A stretch of 50,113 nt of DNA from Apopatosoma sp963618495 (GCA_963618495.1 CAVESF010000017.1:1-50113), one strand, 5' to 3'; shown: positions 24,664-33,789, counted from the first letter of the stretch. Translations and numbers: made by a program. Notes: generated by a model not told the origin, from the sequence alone.

Positions 24664-25179
24664 ATGAAAAAATTTCTGAAAACTCTCGGCAAATCGTTTC
24701 GAATCATCCTGAATATCGTTTTAGGCGTTTTTGCGCTGATGTTCATGATATCATTTGTCATCACGCTGAAATGGCATTTTCTTATCCTTGCAGGACTCAT
24801 GGGCGTTATTTACGGTCTTATACTTCTTCTCTCATGCTCCAATGAAGCAATCCAAAAGGAATATCTCATCGCGCAGTCGCAGATAAACCACGATATGCCA
24901 ATCAAAATCAATGAAAAGAAAGTTGTCCGATCTTATCTTGCCATCCTTTCGTTTGTATGGATATTTCCTTATATAGTGGGAATACTCAGCTGCAGCCCAC
25001 ATCTCGGCGTTATAGTATATATGCCGGCGATGGTGCTTTTCTTCGTCGTGGCAGGAATCCTCGAAAAATATCTCGATGTATTCCCTTTCAAAAAGCGTAC
25101 ATATCGCCTTATAAACTTCGGCGTCCATGCCATGTTCACCGTTGTATCGTTTGTATATTTCTTCATCAGACTGTCGTAA
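24664..25179 (+). CDS. Hypothetical membrane protein
   Basis: I do not recognise the family. It has 171 residues and a strong AAGGAGG site before the ATG. Four hydrophobic segments are visible at about 15-34, 38-57, 90-131 (two close segments) and 148-168, with a charged loop at 58-88 and a basic N-terminus. Upstream, at 24606-24645, lies a run of eight C and several A runs, which could slip during replication. A terminator follows before the convergent DUF1846 gene. Confidence 0.7.
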   Translation: MKKFLKTLGKSFRIILNIVLGVFALMFMISFVITLKWHFLILAGLMGVIYGLILLLSCSNEAIQKEYLIAQSQINHDMPIKINEKKVVRSYLAILSFVWIFPYIVGILSCSPHLGVIVYMPAMVLFFVVAGILEKYLDVFPFKKRTYRLINFGVHAMFTVVSFVYFFIRLS

Positions 25180-25228
25180 CCGATGCGGTTTATCCGATAA
25201 AAATTCAATTTGCCCGTCAGGGTAAAAT

Positions 25229-25259
25229 ATGCCGCGGCAAAATGTCGCGGCATTGCTTT
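25229..25259. terminator. Terminator between convergent genes
   Basis: ATGCCGCG (25229-25236) pairs with CGCGGCAT (25246-25253), followed by TGCTTTTT. It closes the plus-strand membrane-protein gene and overlaps the tail of the DUF1846 gene transcript. Confidence 0.75.
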
Positions 25260-25262
25260 TTA

Positions 25263-26753
25263 TCAGAGATTGAAAAGCTTATTTTCCTTATATTTAGGTT
25301 CGCAGGAAAGATTTATCTTCAGCCTGCGCATAAAGGCAAGGTCAATGCTCGAGGGGATTACCGTGGAGTGCGCATGGCATCCGCGGAGTTCGCTCAGCTT
25401 GGAGAGCGCTTTCGCGGCGTTTTCATCCGTCGCCGCATTCACGGAGATGGCAATCAGCGCCTCGTCTATATGCAGGCATGGATTCTTGCTTCCGAGATAT
25501 TTTATCTTCAGCGTCTGCACAGGGCGAAGCAAATCCCCGGGAACAAGCTCGATACTGTCATCTATCCCCGAGAGATATTTCAGCGCATTGATTATCATCG
25601 CGGCACAGGCGCCGAGGGTATTTTTCGTTTTGCCAGTGATTATCGTGCCGTCGGCAAGTTCTATCGCGGCGCATGATGTGCCGGTTTTCGCTTCAAGCTC
25701 GACTGCGGGACGCACTACCCTGCGGTCATATGGCGATATGCCCGCCTGATCCATTATCATTTCTATCGTTTCGATTTCCTTTTTGGAGGTGCTTTTTCCG
25801 CCCTTGATGCTGTCGGTCAGTGCTCGGTAATAGCGGAAAATTATCTCCTGCGAAGCCGCCTCGCGGACAGCTTCATCATCAAAAATGCAGTAGCCCGCCA
25901 TATTTACGCCCATATCAGTCGGCGACTTATAGGGGCATTCGCCATAGATTTTCCCGAACATCGTGGAGAGCACGGGAAAAATCTCGATATCTCTGTTGTA
26001 GTTCACCGTAGCTTCGCCGTATGCCTGAAGATGAAACGGGTCTATCATATTGACATCGCTGAGGTCTGCCGTTGCCGCCTCGTAAGCGAGATTCACGGGA
26101 TGCTTGAGCGGCAGATTCCATATCGGGAATGTTTCGAATTTTGCATAGCCCGCGTCGATTCCGCGCTCGTGCTCGTGATAGAGCTGGGAGAGGCAGGTAG
26201 CCATCTTGCCGCTTCCGGGACCCGGCGCCGTGATGACGACAAGCGAGCGCGTTGTCTCGATGTAGTCGTTTTTGCCGTATCCGTCCGCGCTCACGATATG
26301 CTGAACATTGAAAGGATATCCGTCTATGATATAGTGCTTAAAAACCCTGACATCATGGGCTTCAAGCTGAGCTTTCAGCTTATCTGCCGCCTGCTGACCG
26401 TTATACTGGGTTATTACAACACTGCCCACATAAAGTCCGACGCTGCGGAACATATCTATAAGGCGCAGAACCTCCATATCGTATGTTATGCCGAGGTCGC
26501 CTCTGCGCTTGCTCGATTCAAGCGCACCCGCGCTGACGGCGATGACGATTTCCGCCTGATCTTTCAGCTCAAGCAGCATTTTCAGCTTGCTGTCCGGCTC
26601 AAAGCCGGGGAGTACGCGTGCGGCATGCGTATCGTCAAAAAGCTTGCCTCCGAATTCAAGATAGAGCTTTCCGCCGAATTGCGAAATGCGCTTCTTTATC
26701 TGTTCCGATTGCATTTTTATGTATTTTGCATTGTCAAAACCTATTTTTTTCAT
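25263..26753 (-). CDS. DUF1846 (UPF0371) family protein
   Basis: A conserved bacterial protein of 496 residues. It starts MKKIGFDNAKYIKMQSEQI, as family members do. A phosphate-binding-loop-like PGPGSGK (177-183) follows a beta strand, and CLSQLYHEHERGI comes after. The family has known structures but its biochemical role is not firmly established. It is the last gene of a minus-strand set: the LURP-one-like gene is 10 nt upstream and the PAS-like gene overlaps that one. Confidence 0.92.
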   Translation of the reverse strand: MKKIGFDNAKYIKMQSEQIKKRISQFGGKLYLEFGGKLFDDTHAARVLPGFEPDSKLKMLLELKDQAEIVIAVSAGALESSKRRGDLGITYDMEVLRLIDMFRSVGLYVGSVVITQYNGQQAADKLKAQLEAHDVRVFKHYIIDGYPFNVQHIVSADGYGKNDYIETTRSLVVITAPGPGSGKMATCLSQLYHEHERGIDAGYAKFETFPIWNLPLKHPVNLAYEAATADLSDVNMIDPFHLQAYGEATVNYNRDIEIFPVLSTMFGKIYGECPYKSPTDMGVNMAGYCIFDDEAVREAASQEIIFRYYRALTDSIKGGKSTSKKEIETIEMIMDQAGISPYDRRVVRPAVELEAKTGTSCAAIELADGTIITGKTKNTLGACAAMIINALKYLSGIDDSIELVPGDLLRPVQTLKIKYLGSKNPCLHIDEALIAISVNAATDENAAKALSKLSELRGCHAHSTVIPSSIDLAFMRRLKINLSCEPKYKENKLFNL

Positions 26754-26763
26754 TTATTTCTCC

Positions 26764-27240
26764 TTAATTGCTGTTTCTGTCCATTACGGAATCTATTGTT
26801 ATCGCTATCGAAACCGCGAGAAGCTCATCCATTCCGCTTGCGATATCTATGCAGTAGGAATCGCCCCATGCAAACCATTCCTTATGTATATACGCTATCG
26901 GCGAGCCAGATTTTGTTATCTCGTATTCATGGCTGAAAGCATCGCCCTCTATTTCTATTCCCTCTCCGTCTATGCTGTATTCATGGATGAAGAATGCGAA
27001 TTTTTTCGATATCGTGGCGGCATATTTTCCGCCGAGATAAATATCGTATTTCGGCATGAAATTGATAATGCTTTGCGCTTCTATGCAGGCAACCTCGTTT
27101 CCGCCCGTATCGCTTATGTGAAACTTTCTCCGGAATGTGAAAATCTCTCCCTCGACAAAATATCTGTCGTTTCCGTTCTCATCGCGCACGGTAAATTTAT
27201 CGCCTATGGAAAATACTTTCTGCTTTATATATAGTTTCAA
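26764..27240 (-). CDS. LURP-one-related (YxjI-like) protein
   Basis: A 158-residue protein with the tubby-like beta-barrel pattern of the LURP-one/DUF567 family: KLYIKQKVFSIGDKFTVRDENGN, then YFVEGEIFTFRRKFHISD, later KYAATISKKFAFF and a hydrophobic C-terminal helix. The start is TTG, overlapping the upstream gene's TGA (TTGA) behind AAAGGGG, so translation is coupled. Bacterial members are suggested to be scramblase-like or lipid-binding, but no role is proven. Confidence 0.8.
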   Translation of the reverse strand: MKLYIKQKVFSIGDKFTVRDENGNDRYFVEGEIFTFRRKFHISDTGGNEVACIEAQSIINFMPKYDIYLGGKYAATISKKFAFFIHEYSIDGEGIEIEGDAFSHEYEITKSGSPIAYIHKEWFAWGDSYCIDIASGMDELLAVSIAITIDSVMDRNSN

Positions 27241-28262
27241 TGTCTTTCCCCTTTTCTGAAATAATCCGAAAGCATCGCTTTCATAAACGAAAGCATAGCA
27301 TATACGCCTCTGTATGAAGGCTTCTCCGAAATTCCGCGCACCGCCGCTTTGTTCGGTCTGCAGGCATCAAGAGATGCCGAAGCGGAGAGGACGCCGCTTT
27401 TCACCGAATATGAAAAGCGTTTTGCATAGCACGGAAGCTTCTCGCAAAGCTTTATTTCCGCGGCGCATTCGGGAACTATCTCTTCTTCGCGGTATATCCT
27501 GTCGCCAAGACGCGCCGCGGGAGAAGAAACGGTTATCCTTATGCTCATGCGTAGCGCATCGTAGTCCGCCTTTATCAATATTGCTTTATCTGCGGAATTT
27601 CTCATCACAGCATAAAGCGCTATGAAAAAAGAAAATGAAAAATCGCCCACATCGAGAGAAATAAACCTGTTTTTGAGAAATTCTTTCGTCGCAGAGTAAT
27701 CCATTCTGTAGCCGAGCACCGAAAAAGCGCGAGAGCAGCTATTTCTGATATTTATCAGAAAATCCGCCATATCGCAGGGATAAGCATCGGCAAAATCCTC
27801 TGCCGCAAAGCAGATTCTTTCTGCCATTTCGGTATAGAGGCGCGACGGTGCGGGCATATCCTCGTCGCGGTATTCTTCGGTTTTGATAAACGCGAGAAAG
27901 CTTATGAAATCCGAAGAAAATCTTTCTGCAAGATACGAATGTGTATCCTCATAATCATTCATCTGCAATTTCGTGAGAAAAGCAAACATCAGATGATTCT
28001 CTTCATTTTCGCCGAGTGTAAAAATCAGCGCGCGATTATAGAGAAAATCCGCAGGAAAAAGCGCAAGACCTATTTTCCCGTTTTTCGCGGTATCCGCATC
28101 GCCGCCCGTCATATGGGAAAAGATATTCGAGCCTTTGCGTACCGTGCGCAGATATTTTGCCGCACAGCCGTTTTTAAAAAGAACTTTGCCGTTCATATCG
28201 GTTACGAAAACGGGGAAGCATGTCGATTCGAAAAACCGAAAAAATGAAGTATCAGAATTCAT
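27237..28262 (-). CDS. PAS-like sensor protein of unknown function
   Basis: A 341-residue protein, start taken at the ATG 28262 because GAGGTG precedes it; an upstream in-frame ATG lacks a site. The N-terminus (about 5-60) resembles a PAS domain: STCFPVFVTDMNGKVLFKN. The middle is helical, and the C-terminal third has weak likeness to a histidine-kinase ATPase domain (ADYDALRMSIRITVSSPA) but lacks clear N and G boxes. If it descends from a sensor kinase it is probably inactive. The overlap with the LURP gene suggests a joint role. Confidence 0.55.
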   Translation of the reverse strand: MNSDTSFFRFFESTCFPVFVTDMNGKVLFKNGCAAKYLRTVRKGSNIFSHMTGGDADTAKNGKIGLALFPADFLYNRALIFTLGENEENHLMFAFLTKLQMNDYEDTHSYLAERFSSDFISFLAFIKTEEYRDEDMPAPSRLYTEMAERICFAAEDFADAYPCDMADFLINIRNSCSRAFSVLGYRMDYSATKEFLKNRFISLDVGDFSFSFFIALYAVMRNSADKAILIKADYDALRMSIRITVSSPAARLGDRIYREEEIVPECAAEIKLCEKLPCYAKRFSYSVKSGVLSASASLDACRPNKAAVRGISEKPSYRGVYAMLSFMKAMLSDYFRKGERH

Positions 28263-28292
28263 GGAAATCCACCTCGTGGGAAAACGGAAATA

Positions 28293-28343
28293 TAAAAATC
28301 GGGGCAGATAAATCGGCAAAACCGATTTACCGCCCCGATTTTG
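28293..28343 (-). terminator. Terminator of the decarboxylase operon
   Basis: On the minus strand, AAAATCGGGGC pairs with GCCCCGATTTT around an inner stem AAATCGG/CCGATTT, followed by a T-rich tail. It lies 16 nt past the last gene of the operon and before the PAS-like gene. Confidence 0.85.
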
Positions 28344-28358
28344 CTACGCTGGGTGTTG

Positions 28359-29753
28359 TTATACGGAATGTATCTTATTTTCGCTGTCGGAATTTTTGTC
28401 TATGCCGTACATTTTCGCTTTTCTCTTCTCGAAAAACTTGACGGCAACCTGCTCGAAGAGCGCATAGGAGAGGACATCCTCATCCTGTACAGCCCACGGC
28501 TTTACCTCCTCACGGAGCTTTGCAAGCTCGGGCTTGAGCGCGTCTGCGGGACGGTATGTTATCGGCTTTTCGTTTCCGATTATCTTATTTCTGAAATCGG
28601 GAGCGATATCCACGGGAGTCTTGCCGTATTCGCCGCGAACGATACCCTTGAATTCCTTGGAGACCATCTTATAGCGCTCGCCGCTGATGATATTGAGCAC
28701 AGCCTGAGTGCCGACAATCTGGGAGGACGGAGTAACAAGCGGAGGATAACCAGCATCTTTTCTTACATTCGGAACCTCGGCAAGAACCTCGGGAAGCTTA
28801 TCAAGCTTGCCTGCCTGCTTAAGCTGGGAAACAAGGTTTGAAAGCATACCGCCCGGAACCTGATAGAGGAGCGCGTTTACATCGACCTTGAGCACATTCG
28901 GATTGAGCAGACCGCTCTCCATAAACTGCTCGCGGATAGGTGTGAAATACTTGCATATCTTATCGAGCTGAGCAAGATCGAGACCTGTATCGTATTCCGT
29001 TCCCGCGAGGGCGGCAACGAGCGACTCCGTAGGCGGCTGGCTCGTGCCCATAGCGAGGGGAGAAATAGCCGCATCAACTATATCGACGCCCGCCTCTATA
29101 GCTTTGAGCACCGTCATCGAAGCAAGACCGGATGTATAGTGCGTATGAAGCTGAACGGGAATTTTTACATTCTGTTTGATGAGCGAAACGAGTTCATATG
29201 CATCATAAGGCTTGAGCAGACCCGCCATATCCTTGATACAGATGGAATTTGCGCCCATCTCTTCAAGTTGCTTTGCATATTTTGCAAAGCCTTCGTTAGT
29301 ATGAACGGGGCTTGTGGTATAGCTTATCGCCGCCTGAACATGACCGCCCTCTTTTATTGTAGCATTGATAGCGGTTTTGAGGTTTCTGGGATCGTTGAGC
29401 GCGTCGAAAATTCTGAGTATATCAATGCCGTTTGCGATGGATTTCTGAACGAAATATTCCACGACATCGTCCGCATAGTGGCGATATCCGAGGATATTCT
29501 GACCGCGGAAAAGCATCTGGAGCTTTGTATTTTTAACCTTTTCTCTTATTTTGCGGAGTCTTTCCCACGGGTCCTCATCGAGGAAGCGCAGGCAGGAATC
29601 AAATGTGGCACCGCCCCATGCTTCAAGCGCATAGTAGCCGACCTTGTCCATCTCCTCGAGAATGGGGAGCATCTGCTCCGTCGTCATTCTCGTGGCAACG
29701 AGCGACTGGTGAGCATCACGCAGGACTGTTTCGCAAATTTTAACTTTAGCCAT
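28359..29753 (-). CDS. oadA: Carboxyltransferase subunit (OadA/PycB/transcarboxylase 5S type)
   Basis: Catalyses carboxyl transfer between oxaloacetate/pyruvate and biotin. The 464 residues cover the TIM-barrel domain (RDAHQSLVATRM at the start, metal ligands in QLHTHYTSG, and the CIKDMAGLL lysine that is carbamylated in the family) and the PYC_OADA helical domain. There is no biotin domain; the biotin carrier is separate, two genes upstream. This matches the free 5S subunit of transcarboxylase or PycB. It is the last gene of a five-gene operon; the ATG follows AGAAAGGA. Confidence 0.93.
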   Translation of the reverse strand: MAKVKICETVLRDAHQSLVATRMTTEQMLPILEEMDKVGYYALEAWGGATFDSCLRFLDEDPWERLRKIREKVKNTKLQMLFRGQNILGYRHYADDVVEYFVQKSIANGIDILRIFDALNDPRNLKTAINATIKEGGHVQAAISYTTSPVHTNEGFAKYAKQLEEMGANSICIKDMAGLLKPYDAYELVSLIKQNVKIPVQLHTHYTSGLASMTVLKAIEAGVDIVDAAISPLAMGTSQPPTESLVAALAGTEYDTGLDLAQLDKICKYFTPIREQFMESGLLNPNVLKVDVNALLYQVPGGMLSNLVSQLKQAGKLDKLPEVLAEVPNVRKDAGYPPLVTPSSQIVGTQAVLNIISGERYKMVSKEFKGIVRGEYGKTPVDIAPDFRNKIIGNEKPITYRPADALKPELAKLREEVKPWAVQDEDVLSYALFEQVAVKFFEKRKAKMYGIDKNSDSENKIHSV

Positions 29754-29778
29754 GACTTTATCCTTTCTTTACTTAGAT

Positions 29779-30999
29779 TCAGCGGTAGAGCGCAAGAAAT
29801 ACGCCTGCCGCGATAGCCGAGCCTATAACGCCGGCAACATTCGGACCCATTGCATGCATGAGCAGGAAGTTTCCGGGAACCTCTTCCTGACCTACTTTCT
29901 GCGATACGCGCGCCGCCATAGGTACCGCGGAAACGCCTGCGGAACCGATAAGCGGATTTACCTTGCCGCCCGAAAGCAGATACATTATCTTACCGCCGAG
30001 AATTCCGCCGAATGTGGAAAATGCGAATGCCACAAGACCGAGTGCTATTATGAGCAGAGTCTGGGGAGCGAGGAATGTTTCCGCGCTTGCCGTGGCGCCG
30101 ACGGATATTCCGAGGAATATCGTAACTATATTGATAAGCTCATTCTGAGCAGTCTTTGAAAGACGGTCTGTAACGCCGCTGACATTAAGCAGGTTTCCGA
30201 ACATAAGGAAGCCTATGAGAGGAGCGGCATCGGGAAGCATGAGACATACCACGATGATAACCATTATCGGGAATATCACAAGCTCCTTCTTGGAGACGGG
30301 ACGGAGCGTCGTCATAACGACACTGCGCTCCTTCTTTGTGGTCATCAGCTTCATTATCGGAGGCTGAATCATGGGGATGAGCGCCATATACGAATATGCC
30401 GCAATAGCTATCGGTCCCAGATACTGCGGAGCGAGAATTTTGGTTACAAGGATGGCTGTAGGTCCGTCCGCGCCGCCGATTATGCCTATAGCACTGGCTA
30501 CCTGAGGCGAGAAGCCGAAAAGCAGAGCGCCGAAGAAAGCCATGAATACGCCGAGCTGTGCGGCGCCGCCGAGGAATATACTCTTCGGATTTGATATGAG
30601 CGGAGAGAAGTCCGTCATCGCACCTACACCGAGGAATATGAGTGAGGGATAAATACCGAGTTTGACGCCGAGGTAAAGTATATCGAGAAGTCCGCCGTTT
30701 CCGACTGCGTATGAAACGACATCGGAAAGATTTGTCGACATGACTTCAATTCCGTCGCGCATCACGGGCACGCCGTCCACAAACCATTCCATATGGAAAA
30801 GATTGGCGCCGGGCAGATTTGCGAGGAGCATACCTGTCGCTATCGGAAGCAGGAGCAGAGGCTCAAAGCCTTTGACAATGGCAAGATATACGAGTACACC
30901 GACGATAACATACATTATGAGCGTCTTTATCATAAGGTCGGTGCTTTCAAACTGAAAGAGACCGGTAGTTTCCCATAAATTTTTTATAGCTTCTATCAA
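29779..30999 (-). CDS. oadB: Na+-translocating decarboxylase beta subunit
   Basis: Membrane subunit that decarboxylates carboxybiotin and pumps sodium. It has 406 residues with many hydrophobic segments and the family signatures GGADGPTAILVTKILAP, the conserved PPIMKLMTTKKER loop, NLLNVSGVTDRLS and the C-terminal HAMGPNVAGVIGSA. The start is TTG behind GGTGGTG. The N-terminus is longer than in many beta subunits. It lies between the biotin carrier and the 5S-like gene. Confidence 0.95.
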   Translation of the reverse strand: MIEAIKNLWETTGLFQFESTDLMIKTLIMYVIVGVLVYLAIVKGFEPLLLLPIATGMLLANLPGANLFHMEWFVDGVPVMRDGIEVMSTNLSDVVSYAVGNGGLLDILYLGVKLGIYPSLIFLGVGAMTDFSPLISNPKSIFLGGAAQLGVFMAFFGALLFGFSPQVASAIGIIGGADGPTAILVTKILAPQYLGPIAIAAYSYMALIPMIQPPIMKLMTTKKERSVVMTTLRPVSKKELVIFPIMVIIVVCLMLPDAAPLIGFLMFGNLLNVSGVTDRLSKTAQNELINIVTIFLGISVGATASAETFLAPQTLLIIALGLVAFAFSTFGGILGGKIMYLLSGGKVNPLIGSAGVSAVPMAARVSQKVGQEEVPGNFLLMHAMGPNVAGVIGSAIAAGVFLALYR

Positions 31000-31038
31000 T
31001 TTCTTTCACCACCAATATATAAATTTGAAAACGAAGCT

Positions 31039-31464
31039 TTACGCTATGGTGATGAGAAGGTCGCCTGCATTAACGGAAGCGCCCTTTGTCGTTGCGACGC
31101 CGGTTACCGTACCGCCCTCGGGAGCCATGATTTCATTTTCCATCTTCATGGCCTCGAGCAGGCAGAGAACCGTTCCCTTTTCAACCTTCTGACCGACAGT
31201 CACGTTTACTGCGACTATAGTGCCGGGCATGGGCGCGGAAACCTTTATCTTTGCTTCGCCTGCGGGAACAGCCGCGGGTGCGGGAGCCGCTGCTGGTGTG
31301 GGAGCCGCTGCTGGTGTGGGAGCCGCTGCGGGTGCGGGTGCTACTACGGGTGCGGGAGCCGCTACGGGTGAGGGTGTCGCTACGGGTGCGGGAGCCGCGC
31401 CGTTTACTTCTTCTACGGAAACAGTATAAACCTTTCCGTTTACTGTTACATTATAAGTTTTCAT
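31039..31464 (-). CDS. Biotin carboxyl carrier subunit with Pro-Ala linker
   Basis: Carries carboxybiotin between the carboxyltransferase and the membrane pump. The start is the ATG at 31464 because GGAGG lies just upstream. The 141 residues comprise a short N-terminal segment (MKTYNVTVNGKVYTVSVEEV), a Pro/Ala linker at about 24-63 with repeated APTPAA units, and a biotinyl domain with the AMKM biotinylation motif (CLLEAMKMENEI). The linker is encoded by imperfect tandem repeats (about 31265-31395), so its length may vary between strains. Confidence 0.95.
   Translation of the reverse strand: MKTYNVTVNGKVYTVSVEEVNGAAPAPVATPSPVAAPAPVVAPAPAAAPTPAAAPTPAAAPAPAAVPAGEAKIKVSAPMPGTIVAVNVTVGQKVEKGTVLCLLEAMKMENEIMAPEGGTVTGVATTKGASVNAGDLLITIA
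31265..31395 (-). repeat. Tandem repeats encoding the Pro-Ala linker
   Basis: On the plus strand, GGGAGCCGCTGCTGGTGT occurs twice in a row, with further degenerate copies (GGTGCGGGAGCCGCTACG and similar). The repeats are multiples of three and keep the frame. Confidence 0.7.
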
Positions 31465-31481
31465 ATTTCCTCCATATATAA

Positions 31482-31847
31482 TCAATTAAAATATACGCGC
31501 TTGAAAGATACTACGCGGAAGGATGCGGGTGAGCTTCCCGTGTAGGCAGAAATCGCGGCAACGATAGCGGCTACCGTTTCCTCATCGTCCCCTGCGTCAG
31601 CCTGTGCCGCTACAGGTGCCGGATAGTTTGCGGGCAGAGCGACGGAAGCGGAATTTTCGGCTTTTTTGCCGCTTCCGGCAAAAACAGCGCTCATCAGCTT
31701 CATCATGATAAAAAGCACGGCAAGCATCGCAAAAACAGTAGCCATTCCGAGCAGAGATGTGCCGAAGCCTTCCGAAATGCGCTCGCCTATTGAAAGCGTG
31801 GTTTCCGCAGTTTCCTGCGTAGCCACAAGTATATCGGAAAGATACAT
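31482..31847 (-). CDS. OadG-family gamma/delta subunit
   Basis: Small membrane subunit that helps assemble the sodium-pump decarboxylase. It has 121 residues with one strong transmembrane segment (about 28-56, GFGTSLLGMATVFAMLAVLF), a hydrophilic Ala/Pro linker, and a C-terminal conserved end EETVAAIVAAISAYTG followed by FRVVSFKR. That C-terminal EE-AAI-AA pattern is typical of OadG-type subunits. It lies between the carboxyltransferase gene and the biotin carrier. Confidence 0.88.
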   Translation of the reverse strand: MYLSDILVATQETAETTLSIGERISEGFGTSLLGMATVFAMLAVLFIMMKLMSAVFAGSGKKAENSASVALPANYPAPVAAQADAGDDEETVAAIVAAISAYTGSSPASFRVVSFKRVYFN

Positions 31848-31859
31848 TATTATCCCTCC

Positions 31860-33263
31860 TTATGCCGTGAGCATTTCCACGGCGGCGGCGATTCTTGCGC
31901 GAAGTTCGCCAGAATCGATGATGTCATCGATATGACCGCTCTTTGCCGCACGGATCGGAGAGGCAAATTCGTCAGACCATTTTTCGGCTGTTTCTTTATT
32001 CTTTGACTCATCTTTTACCTTGCCGAGAAACTCAACGGCGGCTTCGGGAGCCATGGCGGCTATCTTTGCGCTGTCAAGAGCGAGCGCTATATCCGCGCCT
32101 ATCGCCTTGGAACCGAATATCGAATAGAGGGAACCGTATGCTCTGCCGAGCACAACGCTTATCTTCGGGATTCTTGCCGTAGCATAAGCCTTGGCAAGGA
32201 GTGCGAGTTTGTATGCAAGACCCTTTTCCTCCGCCTTATCGCTCGAGGGAATGCCGCAGCTGTCGGCAAGCGTGATAACGGGAACCGCATAGCGGTCGCA
32301 TATACCGAGGAATTTCAGTGCCTTATCCGCAGAACCCGGACAGAGCTTGCCGCCCTTGACTGCGGGATTGTTTGCCATTACGCCGACAACCTTGCCGTTC
32401 ATTGCGGCAAAACCGCAGACGAGCATTCCGGCGCTTTCCGCATAAAGCTCGGTAAACGAGCCTGCGTCGAATACTTCGTTTATAACCGCATGAACATCAT
32501 ATTCGCCCTGCATGAGAGAATCGACATTCACAGCGCGGTTTGCATTGTCCGAGGTGGCAAATTCGCCGCCGAAATAGGAGATGAGCGTGCGAACCTTTGC
32601 CATAGCGTCGGCATCGTCTGTCGCCGTTATCGCGGAAACACCCTGCTCCGCGAGCTTTTCGGGAGTGCCGAGTGTCTTATCGGTGAGCACCGTGGAGGAC
32701 GCCATGCGCATTTCGCCTGTCTTTGCCGCGGTGACCGTGATATCCATCATCTGAGAGATGACGGCATTAGCACCCGTGCAGGGACCGGAAATAACGGCTA
32801 TCTGAGGAATATCGGCGTTTGCCGCCTTTGCCATCACTTCGCCGTAGCCCGCGAGAGCATCAACGCCCTCGAGAATCTTTGCGCCCGCGCTGTCGAAAAT
32901 ACCTACGATAGGTGAGCATGATTTCTCCGCCATATTATAGACATTGCAAATCTTTTTTGCGTGCATTTCGCCGAGCGCGCCCGAAAGACGGGAATAATCC
33001 TGCGAAAATGCGAACACGAGAACGCCGTTTACAGCGCCGTAGCCTGTGACAACAGGCTCAAGACTGTCACCGTCGTCGCTGTCAAGCTCTGTAGTTTTGC
33101 GCCCGATATATTTGCCTGTTTCAACGAAGGTACCCTCGTCGAAAAGAAGCTTCATACGGGCGGAAGCGGAGAGCTTTCCGAGCTTTGCAAGCTTTGCGTC
33201 GGCTACCGTTTCGGCGGCTTCCACCGCGTGGCGAAGCTCGGCGCTTGTTTTGTAACTTGCCAT
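31860..33263 (-). CDS. mmdA: Acyl-CoA carboxyltransferase (MmdA/12S-type)
   Basis: Crotonase-fold carboxyltransferase of the PCCB/MmdA family that moves a carboxyl group from an acyl-CoA (typically methylmalonyl-CoA) to biotin. The ATG at 33263 has GGAAAGGAAG upstream. It has 467 residues, shorter than the usual 510 or so. VFAFSQDYSRLSGALGEMHA corresponds to the conserved QDFTVxGGSLGExHA region, and GPCTGANAVISQMMD fits the N-terminal oxyanion site. It is first in the operon. The substrate cannot be told from the sequence. Confidence 0.85.
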   Translation of the reverse strand: MASYKTSAELRHAVEAAETVADAKLAKLGKLSASARMKLLFDEGTFVETGKYIGRKTTELDSDDGDSLEPVVTGYGAVNGVLVFAFSQDYSRLSGALGEMHAKKICNVYNMAEKSCSPIVGIFDSAGAKILEGVDALAGYGEVMAKAANADIPQIAVISGPCTGANAVISQMMDITVTAAKTGEMRMASSTVLTDKTLGTPEKLAEQGVSAITATDDADAMAKVRTLISYFGGEFATSDNANRAVNVDSLMQGEYDVHAVINEVFDAGSFTELYAESAGMLVCGFAAMNGKVVGVMANNPAVKGGKLCPGSADKALKFLGICDRYAVPVITLADSCGIPSSDKAEEKGLAYKLALLAKAYATARIPKISVVLGRAYGSLYSIFGSKAIGADIALALDSAKIAAMAPEAAVEFLGKVKDESKNKETAEKWSDEFASPIRAAKSGHIDDIIDSGELRARIAAAVEMLTA

Positions 33264-33379
33264 ATTTTTCTTCCTTTCCAATCGCTTTTACGATTACAAG
33301 AATATTTGTTTTTATTTTTCGGACAGGAGAGAGACGAACATCAAATCCAATCCTCCCCCATTCTAATTTTTATATCAAT

Positions 33380-33408
33380 ATATTATCATATATGCAGGCG
33401 AAAGTCAA
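33380..33408 (-). promoter_or_regulatory. Promoter of the decarboxylase operon
   Basis: On the minus strand, TTGACT (33408-33403), a 17-nt spacer and TAATAT (33385-33380). It leaves a leader of about 110 nt before the first gene. Confidence 0.7.
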
Positions 33409-33533
33409 TGAATTTTTCCAAAATTTAATGAAGAAAATTTAAATTTTCCATAGCGATGCCGAAGCGAGGAAGTGCTTTGCGTAAAGCCCTAAATCCGCCA
33501 GAGTTAAGAGTGAAAAACGAAGAGTAAAAAAGT

Positions 33534-33568
33534 AAAATCGACAGGCTTCTGCAAAGTCTGTCGATTTT
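33534..33568 (-). terminator. Terminator after tRNA-Leu
   Basis: AAAATCGACAG pairs with CTGTCGATTTT around a 13-nt loop, with T-runs on the minus-strand exit side. It begins directly beyond the CCA end of tRNA-Leu. Confidence 0.85.
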
Positions 33569-33655
33569 TGGTGCCGGAAGCGGGGGTCGAACCCGCACGA
33601 TGTTGCCACCGCGGGATTTTGAGTCCCGTACGTCTGCCAATTCCGTCATTCCGGC
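33569..33655 (-). tRNA. tRNA-Leu (anticodon CAA)
   Basis: On the minus strand, the acceptor GCCGGAA pairs with TTCCGGC. The anticodon arm GGGACTCAAAATCCC gives CAA (reads TTG). A long variable arm follows, typical of leucine tRNA, then a T-arm with GGTTCGACCCC, discriminator A and an encoded CCA. Length is 87 nt. Confidence 0.95.
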
Positions 33656-33789
33656 ATATGAACGAAATTATTTTACCATATCTTTTTTCAAAATGCAAGA
33701 GTTTTTATCGCAAAAATCAGTTTGTTCACAAAATTTTCTATTTAAAATAATAACATTTTGTAAATTTCTGCGCTATTTCATATTGCCAC

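Noticed and set aside
31265..31395. Tandem repeats as a CRISPR array or minisatellite
   Set aside because: The repeats are in frame and encode the Pro-Ala linker of the biotin carrier; no spacers are present.
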